Positions 6,348 to 14,811 of a stretch of DNA of 36,261 nucleotides are shown in pieces; position 1 is the stretch's first letter, and every line of letters begins with the position of its first letter. Below the pieces are notes generated by a model. The model was not told where the DNA came from, did not search any database, and was given only the letters and a program-made list of their open reading frames with translations. Made by a program: the position numbers and the translations under genes. Source of the stretch: Defluviicoccus sp. (lineage in GTDB: Bacteria; Pseudomonadota; Alphaproteobacteria; MPNO01); contig JAJEHI010000041.1 in NCBI GenBank assembly GCA_022823775.1, positions 1 through 36,261 of the forward strand. The letters are read 5' to 3'.

Positions 6348-8828
6348 TCAGAACTCCGCGCTGACCGCCAGGAAGAACGTCCGCCCCCATCCCGCCACGG
6401 TGGGACCGTCCACGCTCGTCGGGTTCGCGGTGTCGATCGTGTAGCCAGCGTCGGTCACGTTGAAGACGCCGCCCGTGATCCGGACCCGGTCCAGCCCCAT
6501 CGGGTTCGTCCAGTCCACCCGCAAGTCGTGTCCCGTCCAGGAATCGAAGCTGCCCGAGCCTTGCTCGTTCTTGAAGCCGGATCGGTGACTCACCGTCCAG
6601 ATGCCGCGCACGTTGCCGCGCCGGGCCGAAAGCCTGGCGCGCATCATGTCCTTCGGACGGACGACACGTGTCTGGACGCCCGCGACGCTGCGATCGGTGT
6701 CGATCTCCCGCCGCCAGGTTCCGTAGGCGCCGAACCCGCCCCAGCCGGTCGTGAAGCCGGCCCCGAAACGGGCCATGATGCCCTCGACTTCCTCATCGAC
6801 GACATTGGCAAGCCGGTCGTGGATCGACAGCTGGCCGGATCGCCGGATGCAGTTCGAACTCGCGCCCTCCGCGCACTCCGGCAGGTTGCGAACCGCCCAG
6901 TCCGCGGACTGGTTTCCCGGTCTCCCGGTACGCGACTCGCGAAACCACTCGACGCTGAGGCGGTAGGGCGCCTTGACGAACGCGGCCTCCACGGCGAGCC
7001 GGTCGGCGTCCACCGGTTCCAGATCGGGGTTGCCTTCCGTATTGCGCTCGACCTGGAGCGTGTTTTCCTCAAGGCATGTGCGAGGCGGCGGGCCGGACCC
7101 GGGGTCGCACTCGATGTACGGCCAGCTCTGGGTCGCGGTGCTGTGGAGAGCGTACATCGAGGGAGCGATCTCCCCTTCGCTCCACGAACCCCGCACGGTC
7201 AGCGTACCGGTGGGTCGGTATTCCGCCCCGCCGCGCCAGGACCGAAGCGTGCCCACGTCGTCGTACTCGTCCACACGGGCCGAAAACCGCAGGTGGAGCC
7301 GCTCCATCACCGGCAAGACCGTTTCGCCGAACGCCCCCAGGATTTCGCGTTCCCCGACGTAGCTCGCGCCGCCCGAGCCAAGGACCTCCGTAACGTCGTG
7401 CGCCACGCCTTCCCGGTCGACGAACCGGAGCAGGCTATGCGCTTCCGCGTCGCCCATCTCGACGCCGGCGGTCCATGTCGCCTTTCGACCGCCGATCGAA
7501 AAGCCGGATCCTTCCAGCGCCGCGCGAAGGCCTCGGTACTCGGCGCGGGCGTCGGTTTCGTGGCGCAGGCTGCTGTCGGCGATCGCCTGGAGGTGCCCGG
7601 ACGCCTGGGAGAAGGGATTCGCGAGGTCGTAGTTGCCCGCCAGAATTTCCTCCGCCGCCTTGCCTTCATGAACGAACGTATCGCCCTCCACCGTCGCATC
7701 CTGCCGGAAGAGGTTCAGCTTGGCGTCATAGCCGAGCCACGGCGTTAGCCGGCCTTCGATGCCCAGCACGATGTCGTAGGCGTCGCTTTCCGTCCGCCAA
7801 TGCCGGTTGCCATGGCCGACGAACCGGTGGCTGGCGTAGAAGATGTCGTTGTCGTCTGCCACGTCGGAGCCGCCCGCCCGGTCGATCTCCTGCAGCAGAT
7901 CCGCATTGGGAACGAACCTGAACGTCCCCACCGACGGCGCGTACAGAAAGTCCGTGTCGTACCGCGAGAAATTCGCCACGACCCCGATCTCCGCGCTTTC
8001 GCCGAGCGGGTGCCTTCCGTTCAGCAGAAGGGTCTGCTGCTCGACCTTGAGGGTCTCCCACATGATGCGGCTGTAGTCGAAGCCGCAGCCCTCGTCTCCG
8101 GCGGGCACGGGCGCCCCCGGCGGGCCGGTCAGCGGGCCGGTATAGCCATCTGCCGGATCGCAATCGCCGAGCGAGACCGACCGCACGCCGGTGACGGACC
8201 CCTCGTCGTCGCGTTTCACGATAAACACCGTGTTGCCGCCCGAACTGATGTTCGATGCGTCGGCGAACGAGCCGCCCTGGTGCCACCGCCCGCGGCTGTA
8301 GTCCCGCTCATCGGAACCGATGGGCAGGCGCCTGAAGGCGTCGGCCGTCGCGGTCAGGCGCCCCTCGCCGATCTTCCCGCCCCACGAGACGCTGCCCTGC
8401 CAGCCGTCGCCGCCCTTGCGGCTCGGAAGTCGCGTGAGCGCGCGCAGCGCCACGCCGTCCCAGTTCTCCCTGAGAACGACGTTCAGCGCGTTGCGGACGG
8501 TACTGCCTCCGAACGTGCCGAGACTCTCGCCGCCCACCAGCTCGATGCGCTCCATCGCGGCAAGCGGCAGAGCATCGAGGTCGCTTGCCGTCGAGGCGTA
8601 GGGCACGCCGTTCACCAGCACGGGCAGCGGCTGCCCGCCGGTGAACAGATAGCGGAGGATCCCGGTGTCCAGCAGCTCCTGAAGGTTCTGCGAGCCGGAG
8701 CCCTCGAGAAAGTCGCGCTCCAGCTTGACGATGACCCGCGGCGCGGGGGCAAGCGGACCGGCATCGGCCGCGGCACCAGCGATCGAGGCGATCAGGACGA
8801 TCGGGATAAACCTTGTCCACAGACGCAT
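6348..8828 (-). CDS. TonB-dependent outer-membrane receptor
   Basis: Outer-membrane active transporter of 826 residues. Residues 1-23 are a signal peptide (MRLWTRFIPIVLIASIAGAA). A TonB-type plug follows: LPVLVNGVPYASTASDLDAL near 68-87, IERIELVGG-like MERIELVGGESLGTFGGST near 92-110, and NALNVVLR. The rest is a 22-strand-type barrel with features common in this class. These include a disulfide-bearing extracellular insertion near 216-250 (two Cys, Gly/Pro-rich), LTVRGSWSEGEIAPSMYAL in the C-terminal third, and a terminal aromatic residue (..LAVSAEF) as needed for BAM recognition. An N-terminal TonB-box is not obvious. A broken TbpB-like surface lipoprotein gene lies 349 bases upstream on the same strand, the usual order of a lipoprotein-receptor pair. 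The substrate is unknown. Confidence 0.93.
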   Translation of the reverse strand: MRLWTRFIPIVLIASIAGAAADAGPLAPAPRVIVKLERDFLEGSGSQNLQELLDTGILRYLFTGGQPLPVLVNGVPYASTASDLDALPLAAMERIELVGGESLGTFGGSTVRNALNVVLRENWDGVALRALTRLPSRKGGDGWQGSVSWGGKIGEGRLTATADAFRRLPIGSDERDYSRGRWHQGGSFADASNISSGGNTVFIVKRDDEGSVTGVRSVSLGDCDPADGYTGPLTGPPGAPVPAGDEGCGFDYSRIMWETLKVEQQTLLLNGRHPLGESAEIGVVANFSRYDTDFLYAPSVGTFRFVPNADLLQEIDRAGGSDVADDNDIFYASHRFVGHGNRHWRTESDAYDIVLGIEGRLTPWLGYDAKLNLFRQDATVEGDTFVHEGKAAEEILAGNYDLANPFSQASGHLQAIADSSLRHETDARAEYRGLRAALEGSGFSIGGRKATWTAGVEMGDAEAHSLLRFVDREGVAHDVTEVLGSGGASYVGEREILGAFGETVLPVMERLHLRFSARVDEYDDVGTLRSWRGGAEYRPTGTLTVRGSWSEGEIAPSMYALHSTATQSWPYIECDPGSGPPPRTCLEENTLQVERNTEGNPDLEPVDADRLAVEAAFVKAPYRLSVEWFRESRTGRPGNQSADWAVRNLPECAEGASSNCIRRSGQLSIHDRLANVVDEEVEGIMARFGAGFTTGWGGFGAYGTWRREIDTDRSVAGVQTRVVRPKDMMRARLSARRGNVRGIWTVSHRSGFKNEQGSGSFDSWTGHDLRVDWTNPMGLDRVRITGGVFNVTDAGYTIDTANPTSVDGPTVAGWGRTFFLAVSAEF

Positions 8829-9177
8829 GATGGGCAGTTCCTCTCATCGGCGGCGCAAAACTCAACATAGCGCGCGGTTGGCATATCTGTCCTCGCTGGA
8901 CAATTCAGCCGGGGCGACATCCGAACTTCGCGGCCTGTCCGCCGATCCTCATCGCGCTTCAGGGCGAGCGAACGGATGCACCAAGCACGCCGCGGATCAT
9001 GGCGCCCCCCGCTCATGAAAGCCAATGTCGTGTTCTTCCGATGCCGATAAGGCAATTCTATGGTTATGGGCTTCCGACCCCGAGCGACAACTGTCGAACC
9101 GCTTTCCGGCCCTCAGGGACGCCGCCCTTTTCGGACCGTCCGAATTCCGACCCGGACCATGGCCTGGCGCCCGAGAT
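8829..9177. other. Spacer between the lipoprotein pseudogene and the TonB receptor
   Basis: A 349-base gap upstream of the receptor start. I see no gene and no confident promoter. Immediately before the receptor ATG the minus strand reads GAGAGGAACTGCCC, which includes a usable ribosome-binding site (GAGAGGAA). Confidence 0.4.
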
Positions 9178-10138
9178 TCATTGGCCAGCATCCGGCGGAA
9201 GCAAGGTCGCCTCGACACCGATGAATATTCCGCGGTAGGACCCTTCGCTCCCGTCCGCTTCCTCGAACGCCGCCTCCGCCGTGCCCGCCACGAACCAAGG
9301 GTTGCCGTCCGCGTCGGGCCGGTTCGAAAAACTCCCGCTCCAGTTCCAGCTCGACCCCGTAACCGTGCGGGCCGGATGACTGACCGTTGCCGCCGGGGTT
9401 ATCGAACGAGCCGCCGGCACCGATGGGCTTCCTGCAGAAGCGGATCTCGTAATTCGTCGGCTGGGCGACGGGCTGCGCGACGCAGCGCCTCAACAGCATG
9501 TAGAAATGCTGACGGCGGACCTCGAGATCGCCGGTGCACCCGATACAGCCGGACACGGCATTGTCCGAGAAATCGGTGGTGATCTCGATGGGCCCGCCGA
9601 ACTCCTCCGCCAATTCCCGCTCCTCGACGTCTGTCCAGCCGCTGCCGTAGCGGTATCTGTAGACATCTCCCTCTTCGTCGACATAGGTGGCGGTATCGGA
9701 GACGCCCAATTCGGCAAGGTCGGCCGAGCCGATTTCCGTCCCTTCCATGAACAAATCGGGTTCGGCCGCCGAAAGCGCCAGGAGCCGGCTGTCCGTGCCC
9801 GGGAACCAGAGCCAGTATCCGGCGGCCAGATAGTCGGCGGGATCGTCGTCGTCCCAGCTAACGAGAACGTAAGCGAGCGCCGCGCCCTCGGTGTGCGACT
9901 CGATGAACGCCCAGCGCCGGCCGACATGGTTGGGCAGGAACGGCCGCCAAGGCCAGCTGAACCATTCGTCCCTGGCCGAGCTGAACCATTCGGTGCCGCC
10001 CTCGCGGGGCAGCGCGAGCCTCGGAACCTCGCCGTCGAAGCCGGTCGTCCCGGCGGTTCGGTCGGCATCGCCGCCACCCGATCATGCGGCAGCGGCGAGG
10101 GCGACGGCGATACACGCGAGTTCGCCCGCGAAATTCAT
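9178..10138 (-). pseudogene. TbpB-like surface lipoprotein gene with TGA at the lipobox Cys and a frameshift
   Basis: From ATG 10138 the minus strand encodes MNFAGELACIAVALAAAA, then TGA (10084-10082), then SGGGDADRTAG in the same frame. A lipoprotein would have Cys exactly where TGA stands (LAAA-C-SGGG), so one base change (TGC or TGT to TGA) accounts for the stop. The frame then stays open through DYLAAGYWLWFPG, SDTATYVDEEGDVYRYRYG and EITTDFSDNAVSGCIGC, segments typical of the barrel domain of TbpB-like lipoproteins. At a T5 run (plus-strand A5, 9327-9331) it shifts. Removing one T joins it to NRPDADGNPWFVAGTAEAAF and GSYRGIFIGVE, ending at 9178. With both lesions repaired the product is about 320 residues. 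It would have been a surface lipoprotein partner of the downstream TonB receptor. Sequencing error remains possible for either lesion. Confidence 0.65.
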
Positions 10139-10260
10139 GGGAGCTCCCGCGGCGGCACGGATGGACCGGTTCCGGGCCGAGGCGATGTGCGCGCACCTTG
10201 CCGGCCGCGTTGCCCACCATCCTATGAGCCGCGCGGCGCCGGTCAAAGCCGACCGCGCCG

Positions 10261-11157
10261 TCACGAACCCGTCGCCGCGGCCGAGGAGAGGATCTCCCGT
10301 TCGAGGTCCGGCGTCAGCCTCCCGTCCGCGGCCAGGCCGGAAGCGTCCTGATAGGCGCGCAGCGCGGCCCGTGTGCGCGGCCCGATCGCGCCGTCGACCG
10401 GGCCCGGATCGTAGCCCAGCCTGATCAACGCGCGCTGGACGGCGCGCACCCTCCCGGCGCTCTGGCGGACGGGCACCGTATCCTGGCCGCCGCCGCTCCG
10501 CTCCGCTCCGGGCCCTGCCGACGGCCCGGGCATCGGGGCTCCGGCCTCCGATCGCGCCGCGGCGGGCTCTCCGACCGGCGGGTCGGACACCGGCCCGATG
10601 GGCGCCAATACCGGCATTCCCGCGTCGCCCGTCACCCGCGTGCCGTCGCCGGAAGCGGCCTCTGCCGGTCCGGCGCCACTCCTCTCCCCGGCGCCCGGCC
10701 TCTCCTCCTGCGGGCCCCCCGACCGTTCGGGCGCCGGGACCGCCCGCTCCGCCGGAACACCGAAATCGGCCGCCACATACCATCCTCCGACGGCCGCCGC
10801 CGCCAGCACCGCCGCGATCGGCAATACTCGATCGACCGGGAGACGACCGTCCGCGTCGAAGAAGAACCTGCCGGACCTGCGTCGGCCCTCGGCTGCCCCC
10901 CCGAGCCGCGCGGCGAAGGATGCCCCCTCGAAGCCCAGGCGGTCGGCATACGCGCCGATGAAATCGGTCCTCAGCGGCGCGGCGGGAAGCTCGTCGAGAC
11001 GCCCGTCCTCGATCGCCTCCAGCCAGGCTTCGCGGATCCCCAGCTCCCGCGCGACTTCGGCCCGATCGAGGCCGAGCGCGAGGCGGGCATCGCGCAGACG
11101 CGCGCCGCACTCCCGGGCTTCGATGCCCGGCCCCGCGTCGTCACCCGTCGCAGGCAT
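10261..11157 (-). CDS. RodZ-like HTH membrane protein with C-terminal peptidoglycan-binding domain
   Basis: Bitopic inner-membrane protein of 298 residues. The N-terminal ~65 residues form an HTH_25-type helix-turn-helix as in RodZ: LRDARLALGLDRAEVARELG, then AIEDGRLDELPAAPLRTDFI, then AYADRLGF. A basic stretch (EGRRRSGRFF) precedes one transmembrane helix near 110-130 (VLPIAAVLAAAAVGGWYVA). A ~100-residue Pro/Gly/Glu-rich linker crosses the periplasm to a PG_binding_1 domain at ~236-290 (VRAVQRALIRLGYDPGPVDG, AIGPRTRAALRAYQ). Normal RodZ ends in a DUF4115 domain, which is absent here. The design suggests linkage of a cytoplasmic or cytoskeletal partner to the cell wall. ATG 11157 is preferred over TTG 11190 because GGAAG sits 8 bases upstream and the HTH is complete. 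Confidence 0.82.
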   Translation of the reverse strand: MPATGDDAGPGIEARECGARLRDARLALGLDRAEVARELGIREAWLEAIEDGRLDELPAAPLRTDFIGAYADRLGFEGASFAARLGGAAEGRRRSGRFFFDADGRLPVDRVLPIAAVLAAAAVGGWYVAADFGVPAERAVPAPERSGGPQEERPGAGERSGAGPAEAASGDGTRVTGDAGMPVLAPIGPVSDPPVGEPAAARSEAGAPMPGPSAGPGAERSGGGQDTVPVRQSAGRVRAVQRALIRLGYDPGPVDGAIGPRTRAALRAYQDASGLAADGRLTPDLEREILSSAAATGS

Positions 11158-11255
11158 CGCCAGCGCTTCCGCCTCCCTGCATCCCGGCAAGCCCGCCGGT
11201 TTTCTGGCGGAGCACGCCGGGACGGGTCGACTCTAACCGCCCGGCAACTCCCGCC

Positions 11256-11586
11256 TCAAGGGTCGTGAGGGTCGGAGTACACGGCCGGATAGCCCTGCGA
11301 GACCGCGCTTTCGGTCGAATCGGACGCGGACTCTGGCACTTCCGTGAGCGAATTGCTTGACCGCATTCCGTCCACGGAGCCGGCGCGGAACGAACAGGTA
11401 ACGGCCGGACGGTCGTGACCGAGCGGCGTGTCGAACGCGAGGTCGAACGCCCGCCGCCTGATCCGGCGGACCGCCGTCGAGAATCACATACGGCCCATTC
11501 CCCAGCTGCACGGGTTCCTCTGTCCGGCCGCCGACGGGCCGCAGGCCCGAAACCAGGGCCAGGCCCGCCGCGCTTATCGATATCAT
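11256..11586 (-). pseudogene. Possible small exported protein with one frameshift
   Basis: From ATG 11586 the minus strand reads MISISAAGLALVSGLRPVGG, a signal-peptide-like start, then EEPVQLGNGPYVILDGGPPD. Near 11455 the protein-like reading moves by one base and continues FDLAFDTPLGHDRPAV, TCSFRAGSVDGM and YPAVYSDPHDP before TGA at 11258-11256. The uninterrupted alternatives become Arg-rich. I do not recognise a family. In GC-rich DNA such frame joins can be illusory, so this is a tentative broken gene. Confidence 0.3.
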
Positions 11587-11885
11587 CCAAGATCACGTCC
11601 AGGACCATGGTTGAACGCGATCGTCCGGCGCTCAGGCTTGCACGAGCTCGACGCCGGCGGAGCGGCAGCCGGGAGACGTCACCGAGAACTCGTGCTGGCC
11701 GATGCGGCACCAGTACCGGCGCTCGTCCAACCAGGTCCTGGCGGTCAAGCTGTCCGCCGGTCGCGGTATAGGGCGCGGGGATCCCGATGCCGGGGCAATA
11801 TCTGTCGATGGCCGATTGCGGGAGTTTCGTACCCGAGCACGGCGTTATCGGGATCCGGCGAGGCGGGACGCCGCCCCATCGTCGT
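11587..11885. other. Gap downstream of the LysR gene
   Basis: About 300 bases with no intact gene. On the minus strand a short frame reads ARTWLDERRYWCRIGQHEF and ends ..VELVQA at about 11636. It may be another fragment of a small exported protein, but it has no start, and a competing frame overlaps it. Confidence 0.3.
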
Positions 11886-12800
11886 TCATTCCTGGATCGA
11901 GCGCACCATGAAGGCGAGACAGTCGCGCGCGAGAGGTCTCCTCCGCCCCTTTTCGGTCAGCCGGCCGTGGTAGAGATTGCCGAGCTCGACCCACCCACTC
12001 TGCAGCGGGACGAGAACGCCGGCCTCGACATGGCGCTCAATCCAGTAACGCCAGCCGAGCGTGATCCCCTGTCCGGCGGCCGCCGCCCGCAGGACCTCGC
12101 CGTAGCTGTCCAGTTCCAGCATCCGGGGCGGCCCGTCGGGACGTCCCGCGACCTCGAACCAGTCCTCCCATGACGCCCACCTGCGCTCGGGAACCGGGCT
12201 ATCGAGCAGCGTCAGCCCGCCCCATTCACCGACCGACCGGTCGAGGATCGCGGAGTTCCGGGCCGCGTATTCGGGAGAACAGACCGGACCGACCGCTTCC
12301 CCGAGCGCGAGGCTATCCGGGCCGGCGCCCCGACCGTCCCAGGTGAACACCAGGTCGGCATCCTGCCCGGGCGGGATAGCCCCGGGGTCTCCGGCGCAAG
12401 GCGAAAAGCGGACAAGGGAATACCCGTCGAACCCTGTCCGGAGATCATGCAGCCTCGGCATGAACACCAGCTGCCACGCATCGTGCGAACACGAAACGAC
12501 CACATGATCCTCGTCCGATACCGCGCCCGCCTCCTCGATCGCGCGCTCGATCGTCTCGAGCCCGCCGGAAACCCCATCGTAAAGGCGGCTCCCGGCCTCG
12601 TTCAGACGGACCCCCGTCCGGGACCGGTCGAACACCCGGACGGCGATCTGCTCCTCCAGTCCCAGGATGTGCCGGCTGACGGCGGACTGCGACGTCTGCA
12701 ACTCTTCCGCCGCACGGGAAAAGCTGCCGAGACGACCGGCGGTCTCGAATGCGATCAGGGTACTTACCGAAGGAATGGCCTTTCGGCGACGGCTGACCAT
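11886..12800 (-). CDS. LysR family transcriptional regulator
   Basis: DNA-binding regulator of 304 residues. The N-terminal winged HTH is typical: IPSVSTLIAFETAGRLGSFS, RAAEELQTSQSAVSRHI, LEEQIAVRVFDRSRTGVRL. The C-terminal effector-binding domain starts near residue 95 (DEDHVVVSCSHDAWQLVFMP). The order of motifs is close to the GcvA-like branch. The ATG at 12800 gives the standard N-terminus; an upstream in-frame extension is not LysR-like. No clear Shine-Dalgarno is seen. LysR regulators usually act on adjacent genes; here the nearest intact gene is the P450 upstream on the same strand, not a divergent target, so the regulated gene is uncertain. An IS3-like relic lies in the gap between them and may have disrupted the original context. 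Confidence 0.9.
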   Translation of the reverse strand: MVSRRRKAIPSVSTLIAFETAGRLGSFSRAAEELQTSQSAVSRHILGLEEQIAVRVFDRSRTGVRLNEAGSRLYDGVSGGLETIERAIEEAGAVSDEDHVVVSCSHDAWQLVFMPRLHDLRTGFDGYSLVRFSPCAGDPGAIPPGQDADLVFTWDGRGAGPDSLALGEAVGPVCSPEYAARNSAILDRSVGEWGGLTLLDSPVPERRWASWEDWFEVAGRPDGPPRMLELDSYGEVLRAAAAGQGITLGWRYWIERHVEAGVLVPLQSGWVELGNLYHGRLTEKGRRRPLARDCLAFMVRSIQE

Positions 12801-13040
12801 GGGCGTGTCACCGTAAGCAATGGACAACGAAATCGACCGCATCCAGCGTAATCGCCGAGCAAAGGTCTTGAAAGTAGGACGGGCCGAGGCGGCCCGGGAA
12901 AGCCGACAGGCCGCTGACACGCACCATTCCGCGCGGACTGGTCCTGTCTGGCGGACTGGGCGTGAGTCGTTGCGATCGTGTCGAATGTCGTTGCGGAGCA
13001 AGCTCCTTGCGAGCAACCGAAGATACGCAAGACATCGGAC

Positions 13041-13152
13041 AGTCTCGACGTGCGCTTCCGTACAAACCCGCTCGAAGAAGGCCTTGTCCGGTGGGAAGCA
13101 CCCCGGAAATCTTCAACACCGACCAAGGCAGGCGCTTCAGCAGCATCGCCCC
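13041..13152 (+). mobile_element. Remnant of an IS3-type transposase (catalytic-core fragment)
   Basis: The plus strand at 13094-13141 reads GSTPEIFNTDQGRRFSS, nearly the canonical IS3 OrfB sequence around the second catalytic Asp ('G.PEIFNTDQGSQFTS'). Immediately upstream, shifted by one base, LEEGLVRW corresponds to the usual 'LEEALARYG' before it. The remainder of the transposase is missing on both sides. The fragment lies between the P450 and LysR genes, on the opposite strand to both. Confidence 0.6.
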
Positions 13153-13164
13153 AATGGGATGCCG

Positions 13165-14442
13165 TCAGGGGAGAGGCCGTCGGATCGCGGCGGACAGTGG
13201 AGCCCGCTCCACCTCTATCCACAGGCTCTCGACGCCGCGAAGCACGATACCGCCCCTGTACCGGGGCTCGGCCGCCAGGCGGATCGAGGGGTAACGATCG
13301 AGCAGACCCCTGAAGGCGATGCGCGCCTCCAGCATCGCCAGCGACGCGCCGAGGCAGTAGTGAATGCCACGCCCGAACGAGAGATGGCTTCTCTCCCTGC
13401 GCCCGATGTCGAGCGCATCAGGATTGTCGAACGCCGCCGGGTCCCGGTTCGCCGCGCCGAGCAGGGCAATCGCCTTCTGGCCCGCGCGGAGGCGCTTGCC
13501 GCCAATCTCCAGATCCTCGCGGACGACGCGCCCGTCGAGCTGGACGGGGCTGTCGTAGCGCAGCAATTCGTCGACGGCCGGCTCCAGCAGGTCGGGTGCG
13601 TCACGCAGGCGCTGCAACTGTTCGGGATGGCGGAGCAGGGCCAGCATGCCGTTTCCGATCAGGTTGCGCGTCGTCTCGTTGCCCGCCACCAGGATCAGCA
13701 GCATGGTGGACAAAAGCTCCTCGCGGGTCAGCCTGTCGCCCTCCTCTTCGGCCGCCAGCAGGGCGCTGACGAGATCGTCCCGGGGTGCACGCCGCCGAGC
13801 CTCCACGATGGTCTCGAAGTAGGCGAACAGCTCCTCCGTAGATCGCCGCACGTTCTCGACCTGCGTGCGCGAGAGAATCGGCTCGACGATGAGCGCGATG
13901 TCGTTGGACCAGTCCTCGAACCGGCCCATGTCCTCGGCCGGCACGCCCAGCATCTCGGCGATCACGGTCACCGGCAGCGGATAGCCCAGGGCGGCGATCA
14001 GGTCGATGCGGTCTTTGCCGGAGACCGCGCCCAGAAGCCGGTCGGCAATCTCCTGCACGCGGCCCTCCCAGCGCGATACCGAGCGCGGCGTGAACGCGCG
14101 GGAGACAAGCGAGCGCAGCCGCGTGTGGTCCGGCGGGTCGATGTCCAGCATCGTGGTCAGACCGGTATCGTGGAAGCGGCGATCCTCGGCGCCGAAGCGG
14201 TCGTGGTCGCGCAGCATGGCGTCAGTGTGCTCGTAGCGGGTCAGGACCCAGGCATCGATCAGCCTCATGCGGTGGACCGGATCCTTGTCCCTCAGCCGGC
14301 GATAGACCCCGTAGGGGTCCCGCGCGATCTCATCGGAGACGGGATTGTAGGCAACCCCCGATTCGAGCCGCTCGCGAGCGAGCAGCACCTGCATGGCGAC
14401 CGGCCTGACGAGATTGCCGACAGCCTCCAACGCACCGATCAT
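13165..14442 (-). CDS. Cytochrome P450 (bacterial class I type)
   Basis: Soluble haem-thiolate monooxygenase of 425 residues. The I-helix oxygen-activation motif AGNETT lies near 253-258 and the K-helix ExxR appears as DELLR near 291-295. The haem-binding loop is FGRGIHYCLGA with the cysteine near residue 361. PPDHTRLRSLVSRAFTPR near 103-120 is the usual C-helix region. The enzyme needs a ferredoxin and reductase; neither is encoded nearby, so partners must come from elsewhere. The substrate cannot be deduced. ATG 14442 is preceded by a purine-rich GGGATGGAAG. The best-known relatives are CYP107/CYP109-like family members in actinobacteria and alphaproteobacteria; the subfamily is not assigned. 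Confidence 0.93.
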   Translation of the reverse strand: MIGALEAVGNLVRPVAMQVLLARERLESGVAYNPVSDEIARDPYGVYRRLRDKDPVHRMRLIDAWVLTRYEHTDAMLRDHDRFGAEDRRFHDTGLTTMLDIDPPDHTRLRSLVSRAFTPRSVSRWEGRVQEIADRLLGAVSGKDRIDLIAALGYPLPVTVIAEMLGVPAEDMGRFEDWSNDIALIVEPILSRTQVENVRRSTEELFAYFETIVEARRRAPRDDLVSALLAAEEEGDRLTREELLSTMLLILVAGNETTRNLIGNGMLALLRHPEQLQRLRDAPDLLEPAVDELLRYDSPVQLDGRVVREDLEIGGKRLRAGQKAIALLGAANRDPAAFDNPDALDIGRRERSHLSFGRGIHYCLGASLAMLEARIAFRGLLDRYPSIRLAAEPRYRGGIVLRGVESLWIEVERAPLSAAIRRPLP

Positions 14443-14811
14443 CTTCCATCCCCAGCCAGGTGACGGCCGCTCGATGCGATACTATCCCAATTGCGAACCG
14501 ATTCGTTCCGCGCTCGGGAGGCGGCGGACGACGAGATTTCGAAGAGCATCCGAACGGTGGATTCCGACGAAGCCGCTGGCCCGTCTCATGACAAGCGGGT
14601 CCCCGCTCTTCCATGACGTAGCGATGCACAGTGCGGCCATGCGGTTCAAGCCACGCTGGACCACGTCTGCTCGCAGCAAAACCCGAGAAAAGCGCATCGG
14701 CCGGCACTTCGCGACCGAAAGCCGGCCTCGCCTGCTGCACTGCGGGCCCGAATTCCGTCCACCGGGGCCACCCATCCGCCCAGCAGCATGGACGGAACCG
14801 CAGCATCGCCT
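14443..14811. other. Gap between P450 and AbiE operon
   Basis: 370 bases with no recognisable gene, repeat or promoter. Frames that stay open are low-complexity Arg/Pro/Ser-rich shadows. Confidence 0.4.

Noticed and set aside
10082..10084. TGA as a selenocysteine codon at the lipobox
   Set aside because: Lipid-modified Cys at this position is required by signal peptidase II and no bacterial SECIS-like hairpin was evident. A second frameshift in the same gene favours decay.
12820..14463. A 547-codon plus-strand frame opposite the P450
   Set aside because: It is antisense to the P450 with its haem loop and ExxR motif; only its short PEIFNTDQG-region neighbour frame is meaningful.
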